The position numbers and the translations under genes were made by a program. From the NCBI GenBank assembly GCA_001599755.1, contig BCHX01000005.1, positions 3,654,409 to 3,718,408 of the forward strand: a stretch of DNA of 64,000 nucleotides, written 5' to 3'. Below, piece by piece: positions 55,963-64,000 of this stretch. Source of the stretch: Gliomastix tumulicola. Lineage: Eukaryota > Ascomycota > Sordariomycetes > Hypocreales > Bionectriaceae. The notes beneath the pieces were generated by a model. The model did not search any database and was not told where the DNA came from. It saw only the letters and a list, made by a program, of their open reading frames with translations. Numbering within the stretch: position 1 is the first letter of the stretch; the number at the start of each line of letters is the position of its first letter.

Positions 55963-57470
55963 CGTAAGCTGACTTTTCAAATCTCAAACTAAGTAATGAA
56001 TGGCTAGAGAAAGAACTTCTCTGAGGGTGTCGTGAGCTGAAGGAGCGTGTGGGAAAAAAGAGTGTCAACCAAAGCTGGATGGGGAGAGAAAGGGAAGAGG
56101 GGAAGAAATGGGACAGGCGAGCAGCATATATTATATGGCGGGCAGCCCTTGGGAGCAGACCGGTGAGGCCTGCCTCTCTCTCCTTCTCCTCGCCCGGGGA
56201 CGACGCCATCGTCCGTTCGGGAAGCTCTGTCGTCGTTCGGGAGTGGCGCCTGTAGCGTCTCGTGGTGCGTTATCCCGGTAAGGGGAGAGGGCTTAATTAC
56301 GAGTAGGGGGTCGACTTATGTCGATCACGACCGTTGGCGATGGAGCCTCATTACGTCTCTGCGCTGGCTGTGCGTGGCAATAAGCGCTCAGACGTGAGCA
56401 TTGAGAGAGCAAGATTCGGATCAGCCGCCTGATCTCTTCGAGATGATGAGTCCGTCCCTTTCATGACCTCGAGCTGTCTGCTGCTACAGTCAGTCCAGCT
56501 GGACGCCATCTCGACTAGGCTCTCAGTATACACCGCATTCCGAAGCTGATTTGCTGAACCCGGTCATGACACTCGGTCTCGAAGAGGGAGCCCGAAGAAG
56601 GACATGCAGCAGCCAACCACAAGTCAGCCTGGGGAGGCTGGGGGTAAACAACCTTACCAGCGCTGACAGGCCCCTGCACAGTCCGTCCCTCTCTTAGCTC
56701 TTAGTGAGAGCAGCACAGGGCTTCTGTGTGGCTCCGGCAGATGCGGATTTGCGGGGGACTGACAATCCCAATCTCCAGTGGCTTGGCTGTCAAACACCCC
56801 TTTTGACCGCGAAATCCTTGCCCATGCTGCATGCACATGGCCAATTCCCTCTTCCCGCCTCGGGTGCCATGAGTAATCTCGCGGAATATCCCACGCTGAC
56901 TCCTCTCCTAGCCCCTGGTGCGGACTGACGTATGCGTGTCTCATGTTCGTCCTCTCACCCCTGGACCGCCACGAGTTTTATTCCCGTTCTCGGTCTCGCT
57001 TTGCATGTCATCGGCGATGGATTCTGTCTCACCGCTGGGATTTTGACAGCTGCAACGTTTGAATTGGAGGAGATCAGGGGGTTGGGAGCGTGGATATGAC
57101 AGGCCGAGCATCAAACAACCCATGATGGCCGTCCAGTCACCGGCTTGCTTTGTCTTCTCCTTGACCATCCAGGGCCTCGAGCCAAGACAGTCCGTCACCG
57201 ACTTAGCGTTATGGACACCGCCAGGCTCTTGAGTCGGTGACGGCCATGTGTGAGTGAGTGAATGTTACCCTGTGCGAGTCGAGAATATCGCAGAGGTTGC
57301 ACCCCTAATTGTAGGTATGGCGCGATCAATTTGGTAAAATTGGTGCAATTTGAGTCCTGGCGATTAGACCCTGGGCCACTAACAGACCTGTCAAAGCTGC
57401 ATGATCTCCCTTTTCTTCATTTGCTTTACTATGACGAGACAATGAACCGAGTCTGGTCTGGTCCGGTCGA
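55963..57470. other. Intergenic, nothing recognised
   Basis: 1.5 kb upstream of the wall-protein gene and downstream of the zinc-cluster gene. No supported gene. Confidence 0.5.
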
Positions 57471-59725
57471 CTAGCAGAAGTCGAGACCTCCTTCACCGAG
57501 TAGCCCTCCACAAGCATCAAGCCCTGTGGCATCGACGCCCCAAAACACCTCGTCGATCATGGTCCTTAGAATAGGATCCGTCACCGTCTCCTCGACCTGA
57601 GACATCCAGGCTAGCGAGTCAGAGAGACCGTCACCTGCCGTAGCGTCCTGCCACGTCACATTCGATCGATTCGGCACCTCGGCCTCGGCATCTGCTGACT
57701 GGTGCCTCTGGCTGGAGTGGATGTGACCAATGAAGTCGAGGCATACGCTCGCAGCATGATTGTACCGCGTCAGTCTCTCGAGACATCCCGTTGCTGTCGC
57801 CACGGACGCTTGCCAGCTGTCATGGTCACTGGGCAGAACCTCGTCCGGTCCGCTGCGCCTGCTCAGATGGCTCGCCTCGATGACGAGTGTCGCCTGGAAG
57901 AGGAAGTAGGTCGCGTACCACGCGATGTTGGCGTGCAGACTGCCCTCTTCCGCGGCGCAGTACGATGATATAGCGTGGATCGTCTCCATGGCCGTATCTA
58001 GGCAGCGTCTTTTCGAGTCAGCCTGCGTCGGGAGAAAAGGGTGATAACGTTTTGTCTCTCGCCAGAGAAGGATGCGGAAATTCTGCTCCTTCCACAGGAC
58101 AATCGTTCTTGGGCCCCTGAACCAGAGCGGGACTTGGTCTCCGGGGGACGAGAAGTACTCCGGGAGATTGCTTCTCCAGGTCCTGAGTCTCTGATCCAAC
58201 ATCTCTGCGATCTGGTACTCGACCTTGGCGTTGGCCGTCCGCGCGGAGAGGAACTCCTGGTATATGGCGTTGGCGATCCGTGCAAGTGCAGCGTGGGCTA
58301 TGAGGGCCGAGTATGTGGTTGGGTGGTCGATGGGGTGAGGGACGAGAGAGGTCAGGCTGCAATTCTGGAGGGAGTAAGTCAGATCTGCATCTACATGATG
58401 TCTCGTCTGGACGAACCCACCTGGTCATCGATGTTTCGTGGCATGCCCTGATCGATGAAACCCTCCATTGCTGCAATGGGCCGTCCAGTTGTGATGTTGA
58501 ACCCGCTGTCGAAGCAGTACACCGCCCAGAACAGCTGCCTGTGCCTCTCGAGAAGGATCGTGTCCTCGGCTCCTGGGGCTTTCTCCCTATGCAACCCGAT
58601 CCCGACAGCGATTCTATGCGCAAGCCCGATGAGGTTGTATCCGGTGTTTGGTCTGTCCCGCTTCTGCAGGTAATTCCCCATTAGTAGAAACCCTTGCACT
58701 GTTCTTGTCGACCCGACCTCGAGCAGCTGCATCGAGACTCGGGATCTGGCAGCGGCATAGTACGGACACTGCTCGAGGCTGCTGCTCGCCGAGGAAGGGG
58801 AGGATGAGTACAGCCAGTGGCCGATGGCTAAGACTATGTAGTATATGATGCGCCATGTTGTGCTGGAGGAGAGCGTGCGTGTCTGGAGGGCCATCTCTGC
58901 CCGGAATGTGGCCTCGTGGAGAATGGGATAGGACACGTTGTACAGCTGGAAGTAAGCGTCTACAAAGCCGTCTGTGATGCTTGACGCTGGCAGCCAAGCA
59001 GGGTCGAACTCGGTTCTCGGTTCTTGTGTGGTGGCCGAAGAGCTTGATTGTCGTGGGCGGAGGTGAACAGATGCTGGGAGGAGAGAGGCGACCTCTTGGA
59101 ACATATCTGAGCCGGAGCTGCGGCCTGGGAAAACAGAGAGAAATTAGTGACGCCTGGGTGAGAAGGGGAGAATGGACTCACCAAGATAGCCTGCATTCAC
59201 GCTGGGCAGGATGGCCATGCCGTCCTTGTCAAGCGTCGATGCACTGTCTTTGGAGAGCGGCCGGTGGCTCTCCTCCCATTCGTACCGCTCCCGATGTGTC
59301 TCCTCATCGTGACCATCCTCATCCATCATCACCGATGCTCGCTCACCTGACGCTCCCCGTTCATCAGAGTCCTCCTTGCCATTCTCCTCCTGCTGACCAT
59401 CAAACGCCACCAGCGCCGCATCAACATCCAACTCCGGATTCAACGTCTCCAGCAACACCCTCAACTTCCGCCTCTCCCCCTCCGCCCGCTCCAGATTCAC
59501 CCTCGTCAAGGGCGTCCTCCCCGCCCGCGGATCCGCAAAGCTGCACGCCTTGCCCGTGGCCCGACAGTACGCACACGCTCGCCTGCCTCCATCGGCACCT
59601 TCACAGCGCGTCTTTCGCCGCTGGCAGTGCACGCAGGCTCGCGTCGATGCCCTCGTCGTCGTCGTCGGGTGGGCTCGGGTCCGCCGTCGATATGCCGCCG
59701 TCGGCTGCTGATCACCGATGTTCAT
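57471..59725 (-). CDS. Zn2Cys6 transcription factor with fungal-specific regulatory domain
   Basis: Nuclear regulator of 713 residues; exons 59182-59725, 58421-59124 and 57471-58364 (all GT-AG). The DNA-binding cluster is CX2CX6CX9CX2CX6C with cysteines 31, 34, 41, 51, 54 and 61 (CVHCQRRKTRC, CAYCRATGKAC), after a basic Thr/Arg-rich leader. An acidic Asp/Glu-rich linker follows, then the fungal-specific regulatory domain (Fungal_trans): FVDAYFQLYNVSYPILHEATFRAEM, ARSRVSMQLLEVG, FLLMGNYLQKRDRPN, LIGLAHRIAVGIGLHRE and FWAVYCFDSGFNITTGRP. Its divergent neighbour 355 bp away is a polyol-type dehydrogenase, and a kinase, a second dehydrogenase and an acetyltransferase follow, so it is the best candidate for the cluster regulator. 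Specificity is unknown. Confidence 0.92.
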
Positions 59726-60080
59726 CGTGTGCTCATTCCTTCTTCTGCGTTTCTCAAGTCAGTGGAGCAAGGGAGCTGAGACGATTTCTTTGGCATGCGG
59801 ACTGACGCTATTATATCGGCGGACAGTTGGCCGAGCTGGAGTTTAGCGCTGGCAAGGGAGAAAATTGGAGTGGAGGGGGAGATTTCGGCGTACAGAGGGC
59901 CGATGGGGGGAAGTTTCTGCTGCTGTTTTTATCCCCCCACTAATCCCCTTTGTTCGTGAGGGGATGGCTTCATCGTGCTTTGTTTCGAGGTTGGGTTGCA
60001 TTGCCTTAAATACTGGAAAGATCCTCCGAGGTTGATACGCCGCACTCTTCCACCATCTTGTTCACTCACCATCTACCAGC
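59726..60080. promoter_or_regulatory. Divergent promoter of the regulator and the sugar-alcohol dehydrogenase
   Basis: 355 bp between start codons. It has a TTATATCGG element at about 59810, a CTTAAATAC element at about 60006, and GTGGGG (59935-59940, minus sense), a core fit to the CreA/CRE1 consensus; a single fit of this short motif carries little weight. Confidence 0.4.
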
Positions 60081-61089
60081 ATGTCTATGTCACTTGAGGA
60101 CTGCACCAAGGTCCGGGATGGCTTCCCGAGGCCGTTCCCCAACATCCCGGCCAATGTCAACCAGCAGTTCCGCATGGATGGCAAGGTGGTCGTCGTGACT
60201 GGTGCTGCTGATGGTATTGGGTATGCGGTGGCCGAGGCTATTGCTGAGGCGGGTGGCCAGGTTGCCCTGTGGTATAACTCGTGAGTCATCTTCGCTCTGT
60301 GCTGGATGCATCCATACTGACACGACTGGTTCCCAGGAACGATGCTGCCATCAAGCGTGCGGAGGACCTGACCAAGGAGCACGGAGTCAAGACCGTGGCA
60401 TACAAGGTCGACGGTGCGTGACCTGAAGCCCAGGAAGCAGCATGGGATCCCAACTAACTTTCCCGCAGTCTCGGACTCGGAGCAGATCCAGGAGACCCTC
60501 GACAAGGTGGTCAACGACTTTGGCAAGATCGACGTCTTTGTCGCCAACGCAGGTAAGCTCCCTCCCCTCCCTCCTCTGTCGTTAACACCACACCAACTGG
60601 AACTGAACCCCCCCCCCAGGCATGGCCATCTCCAAGCCCATCCTCGAGCAGACGCTCGACGAGTACAAGAAGCAAATGTCCGTCAACGTCGACGGCGTCG
60701 TCTACTCGGCCAAGCACGCCGGCGCCATCTTCAAGCGCCAAGGGTTCGGCAACCTCATCATCACGTCCAGCATGAGCGGCCACATCGTCAACGTGCCCAC
60801 CGACCAGCCCGTCTACAACGCGAGCAAGGCCTTCGTCACGCACTTTGGCAAGTCACTCGCCCGCGAGTGGCGCGAGTTTGCACGCGTCAACATCGTGTCT
60901 CCCGGGTTTTTCGATACTAAGATGGGCGCGAGCCCGTCGGCCGTCAACGAGGCGTATCGGATGGCGGCGCTGGGGCGGCAGGGGCATGTCAAGGAGATCA
61001 AGGGCTTGTATTTGTATCTGGCGAGTGATGCTTCGACGTACATGACGGGGAGCGACGTGTTGATTGACGGGGGGTATGTGCTGCCTTGA
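60081..61089 (+). CDS. NADP-type sorbitol/mannitol/arabinitol dehydrogenase-like SDR (Sou1/MtdH type)
   Basis: Cytosolic short-chain dehydrogenase of 276 residues. Exons 60081-60280, 60337-60413, 60469-60552 and 60620-61089 (sum 831 nt). The N-terminal extension FPRPFPNIPANVNQQFRMDGK followed by VVVTGAADGIG (Thr40), FVANAG, the catalytic Ser in TSSMSGHIVN and YNASK (Tyr186, Lys190) matches the Sou1/Sou2, mannitol-dehydrogenase and arabinitol-dehydrogenase branch. Family members interconvert ketoses and sugar alcohols (fructose/mannitol, sorbose/sorbitol) with NADP(H) (known); exact substrate unknown. The typical ending MTGSDVLIDGGYVLP is present. It is the first of four consecutive metabolism genes beside a regulator. 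Confidence 0.92.
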
Positions 61090-61163
61090 GGGATGGAGTT
61101 GGTTGACATAGAACTTGGTAGTTATGTGGTGTTTTATTCCTGTTGCCTGTCATCTGTCATCTG

Positions 61164-61859
61164 TCATCTGATTGGTACCTCTTCCACGCTCTCCACGATG
61201 ATGTCGGGCTTGATGAGACGCCGGCGTATCTCCTCGCCGTTTGGTAGGTCGTTGCTCTCGGCGCGCCTCACTGCATCCTCCCATGTGTGCTCAATTCCGC
61301 TCTGAATGTGCCGTCTGGCGATGCGTCCCTTGGCCAGGTCGGGATGGACATCGATGAACCACGTCTCGTGTGCGAGTGCCGCAATCTCATTCCATGGCGC
61401 CTCGTCGAATAACAGCCAATTCCCCTCGAGAAGTAAAACCTCCGTCTCGGCCTCGACCCTCACGGCACCGGCCACCGGATCCTTCTCGGCGTGATCGAAT
61501 CCAGGCAGTAGAATGGCGTCGATATTGTCGGCCTCGCGCTCCCGAACCAGCTGTCTCACTGCAGCGACGACACCCGCGCTATCAAAGGTCCAGTGGATGC
61601 CCCGACGGGCGTAGGCCTCCTCTCGGTTAGGGAGGGAGTCGAGCTGGGAGCGAGAAAGGTGGAAGCCGTCCATCGGCACGACTGCGGAGGGGACGGACCT
61701 GGCTATGAGGCGTTTGGCGATTTTGGCAGCGACGGTGGACTTTCCGGAGCCTGGAGGGCCTGCAAGGGCGATGATCGTAGGCGGTCCTCTGGCAGACCGT
61801 GGCCTTGACGCGTGAGCCTCCAGGGCTCGCTGGGTGAGCAGCTCGTACACGCTGTCCAT
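61164..61859 (-). CDS. P-loop kinase, FrcK/YggC (uridine kinase-like) family
   Basis: Intronless, 231 residues, ATG at 61859. Walker A GPPGSGKST (34-42) sits after ARGPPTIIALA, and the core reads VVPMDGFHLSRSQLDSL, ILLPGFDHAEKDP, VLLLEGNWLLFDEAPWN, ETWFIDVHPDLAKGRIARRHI and AVRRAESNDLPNG. This order (MDGFH... PxFDH...D... EGNWLL... LARR) is the pattern of the nucleoside/nucleotide kinase family that includes bacterial FrcK/YggC, found with fructose or ribose uptake genes, and fungal members annotated as P-loop kinases. It likely phosphorylates a small sugar, sugar alcohol or nucleoside; the reaction is inference. It lies between the two dehydrogenase genes, oriented against both. Confidence 0.85.
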   Translation of the reverse strand: MDSVYELLTQRALEAHASRPRSARGPPTIIALAGPPGSGKSTVAAKIAKRLIARSVPSAVVPMDGFHLSRSQLDSLPNREEAYARRGIHWTFDSAGVVAAVRQLVREREADNIDAILLPGFDHAEKDPVAGAVRVEAETEVLLLEGNWLLFDEAPWNEIAALAHETWFIDVHPDLAKGRIARRHIQSGIEHTWEDAVRRAESNDLPNGEEIRRRLIKPDIIVESVEEVPIR

Positions 61860-62260
61860 ACTGTGGCTTCTGATCTAGGCCTGATACTACGTCGTGTCAT
61901 TATTTACTCCCGCCTACGATCTTTATACATAATACCGCCTGTAACGTCCGGACCTCACTGGATAGCCTGCCTCACTGTGCAGGGTCACAGATCCCCGCTC
62001 CGATGTTGGCGTCGGGCTTCTGTGCTCCGAGAACCCACCACCACGAATCGTTCACTGATCACCAGCTAGATCCAGCTAATCCTTGCCATCGACGGAGTCA
62101 AACGTAACGGCCCTTCACATCAGAGAACAGAAGCCCCTCCTTTGGAATCTCATATCAGGCCCTCACCACCATTGATCCCTCCTCGCTCGCTCACTCGCTC
62201 ATATTTCATCACAAGCTTCATTCACTCTTACCCCTCACTCTGCATCCTATTTCGCCCAAG

Positions 62261-63184
62261 ATGACACAGGCAGACATCGACGCCCGAGAGGCCCTCACCA
62301 AGCGGACCGTCCCCAAGATGGTCCTCTCCACGGGCTCAGCATCCTCCCTCACACCACCCCCGGCTCCCCGTCCGACCAACATCGACGCGTCCACCCGCGC
62401 CCAGCAGCGCTTCTCCGTGTCCGGCAACGCCGTCATATCCGGCGGCGCAGGCACACTGGCCCTCGACTCCAGCGAAGCGCTCCTCGAGCACGGCCTCCAG
62501 GGCCTCATGATCTTCGACGTCAACCCGGCGCACTCGCAGGACAAGATCGACGCGCTGCAGGCCAAATTCCCCCAGGCCAAGATCTCTGCCCTCAAAGTCG
62601 ATGTCACAGACGACGTCGCCGTCAACAAGGCCATGGAGGAGACGGCCGCCACCCTCGGCTCCGTCGACATCCTGGTCTGCTTCGCGGGCGTCGTCGGCTG
62701 CGTGGACGCCCTGGACATGCCCATCGCGCAGTGGCGCCGCATGCTCGAGATCAACACGACGGGCACCTTCATCTGCGCGCAGGCGGCCGCCCGGCAGATG
62801 GTCAAGCAGGGCAAGCGGCGGGGAGGAGGGGGCAGCATCACCTTCGTCGCGTCCATCTCGGCGCACCGCGTCAACTACCCGCAGCCGCAGGCCGCGTACA
62901 ACGTGAGCAAGTCGGCGCTGCTCATGCTCAAGTCGTGCCTGGCCGCCGAGTGGGCGCACCACGGGATCCGGACAAACTCCATCTCTCCTGGGTATATGGA
63001 CACGGTGCTGAACGAGGGGGACGGCATCGCGGAGCACCGGAGGATCTGGGCCGAGAGGAATCCGAGCGGGAGGATGGGGAGTCCGTCGGAGCTGACGGGG
63101 GCGGTGGTCTTGCTGAGCAGTTCGGCGGGCACGTATATGAACGGGACGGATATTGTGGTTGATGGAGGGGCGATTGTGTTCTGA
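62261..63184 (+). CDS. D-arabinitol dehydrogenase-like SDR
   Basis: Intronless, 307 residues; ATG at 62261 after a CT-rich leader. An N-terminal extension rich in Pro, Ala and Ser (SASSLTPPPAPRP) precedes the Rossmann core FSVSGNAVISGGAGTLALDS, in which the usual TGxxxGxG glycine loop is replaced by SGGAGTLAL. The nucleotide acidic residue is in IFDVN, then CFAGVVG, VASISAHRVN, YNVSK (Tyr213, Lys217), PGYMDT and an ending GTDIVVDGGAIVF. This is the D-arabinitol 2-dehydrogenase/xylulose-reductase-like branch by look. The second polyol-type SDR within 3 kb, it could act before or after the neighbouring enzymes. Substrate is unproven. Confidence 0.88.
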   Translation: MTQADIDAREALTKRTVPKMVLSTGSASSLTPPPAPRPTNIDASTRAQQRFSVSGNAVISGGAGTLALDSSEALLEHGLQGLMIFDVNPAHSQDKIDALQAKFPQAKISALKVDVTDDVAVNKAMEETAATLGSVDILVCFAGVVGCVDALDMPIAQWRRMLEINTTGTFICAQAAARQMVKQGKRRGGGGSITFVASISAHRVNYPQPQAAYNVSKSALLMLKSCLAAEWAHHGIRTNSISPGYMDTVLNEGDGIAEHRRIWAERNPSGRMGSPSELTGAVVLLSSSAGTYMNGTDIVVDGGAIVF

Positions 63185-63480
63185 TTGAGGCCATGGAGCG
63201 GTAGATATAGATATATCCAGATAGAACTGTGGCTAGACGCATTCTTCATCACCCGTGCGCACTGGATTCATATTCATCATGACAGGATTCATAGACTAGC
63301 AGCAGCTACGGAGGCCGGACCGGGTGGCAGACTGCCCGTGAAGCCAGATCTCCGATTCCGATTCCGGGGCGGGGATGCTCCGAAGAGGGGTCGATGTCTC
63401 GGCGAGCGAATATAACAGATGCACTCCCTCCCTTCATACCATCTTCTCCTCACCACCATCATCTTGAATAGACATCAGCC

Positions 63481-64000
63481 ATGGCCAGCAAGTCCAAAAA
63501 CGACGAAATCATCACTCAGGCTCGCGCCCTCAAGGGCACGCCCTGGTGCGACGAGTACGAGAAGATGATCTCGGGCATGCTCTACAACCCCCTCGAGCCG
63601 AAGCTCTGCGAGGGCCGCCACCGTGCCCGGGCGCTGGCGTTCAAGTACAACAACATCGACCCCGGGACTGTCGACTACGAGACGGGGAAGAAGATGAGGG
63701 AGGAGCTGCTGCGGGAGATGCTGGGCAGTGTCGGCGAGGGGACGTTCATTGAGCCTCCCTTTTTGCCGGACTACGGATCCAATGTCAGCATCGGGAAGAA
63801 CTGCTTCATGAACTTCAAGTATGTAAGATGATGATTAATCTGATGGAAAGAAGCTCAACGAATAAACAGTCTTACTATCCTGGACACAAGTCTCGTCATC
63901 ATCGGCGACCGCGTGCAGATTGCCAACGGCGTCACACTCGCCGGCGCCGGACACGAGACGAGCGTACTCTCGCGCATCAAGTTCATCGAGTTCGGCCACC
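63481..64000 (+). CDS. Maltose/galactoside O-acetyltransferase-like protein, 3' end cut off
   Basis: Acetyl-CoA-dependent acetyltransferase of the left-handed beta-helix (hexapeptide) class. Exons 63481-63818 and 63870 onward (partial at the window end). The N-terminal Mac domain MISGMLYNPLEPKLCEGRHRARAL is followed by the hexapeptide part: FLPDYGSNVSIGKNCFMNFN then LTILDTSLVIIGDRVQIANGVTLAGAGHET, with the catalytic-type His in GHETS. Family members acetylate the 6-OH of sugars such as maltose or glucose. Joined to the preceding polyol genes by position only. The rest lies beyond 64000. Confidence 0.9.

Noticed and set aside
54301..55992. 563-codon plus-strand frame opposite the wall-protein gene
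   Set aside because: An antisense shadow of the GPI-anchored protein gene; Gly/Asp/Val-rich composition follows from the Pro/Thr and Leu/Asp codons on the other strand.

Overview
This is nuclear DNA of a filamentous ascomycete (Pezizomycotina, most likely a Sordariomycete). The support is GC-rich coding sequence, many short GT-AG introns (about 50-90 bp) with CTRAC-type branch points, and a characteristic gene set: Zn2Cys6 regulators, an NLR-type NACHT-WD protein, a class I hydrophobin, 2EXR proteins and GPI-anchored wall proteins. Exon structures were assembled by hand from reading frame, splice sites and family motifs. There is one 100-N assembly gap (7065-7164) and one isolated N (7946).

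Region by region. 1-1.7 kb: 3' part of a cytochrome P450 gene. 1.7-8.6 kb: gene-poor and repeat-rich, with three related copies of a small element (two showing a series of very short candidate exons on the minus strand), a ~208-bp tandem duplication and an 18-bp minisatellite that spans the gap. 8.6-15 kb: F-box-like protein, AlkB-like dioxygenase, 2EXR protein and a ten-exon sugar transporter. 15.9-19.2 kb: relic of a second 2EXR gene, a short zinc-cluster protein and a divergently transcribed short-chain dehydrogenase. 20-24 kb: secreted M14 metallocarboxypeptidase and an APC-family permease.

24.2-35.9 kb is the most interesting part. A NACHT-WD40 NLR gene (minus) lies head-to-head with a gene for a nucleoside-phosphorylase-fold protein (plus). 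The extreme N-terminus of the NLR and the extreme C-terminus of the partner share a short glycine/glutamine-rich motif, the arrangement of fungal NLR/effector pairs that signal by amyloid templating. The NLR frame carries one in-frame TAA. Beyond a class I hydrophobin lies a TPR-CHAT (caspase-like) protein, so three gene types linked to fungal self/non-self recognition or regulated cell death lie within 12 kb.

37-41 kb: two tandem C2H2 paralogues with the same gene structure. 44-46 kb: a YAT-family amino-acid permease with clustered GATA motifs upstream. 46.2-52.5 kb: no recognisable gene. 52.5-56 kb: an orphan cytosolic protein and a GPI-anchored, proline/threonine-rich wall protein. 57.5-64 kb: a probable sugar-alcohol or sugar utilisation cluster made of a zinc-cluster regulator, two polyol-type dehydrogenases, a FrcK/YggC-like P-loop kinase and a sugar O-acetyltransferase cut by the window end.
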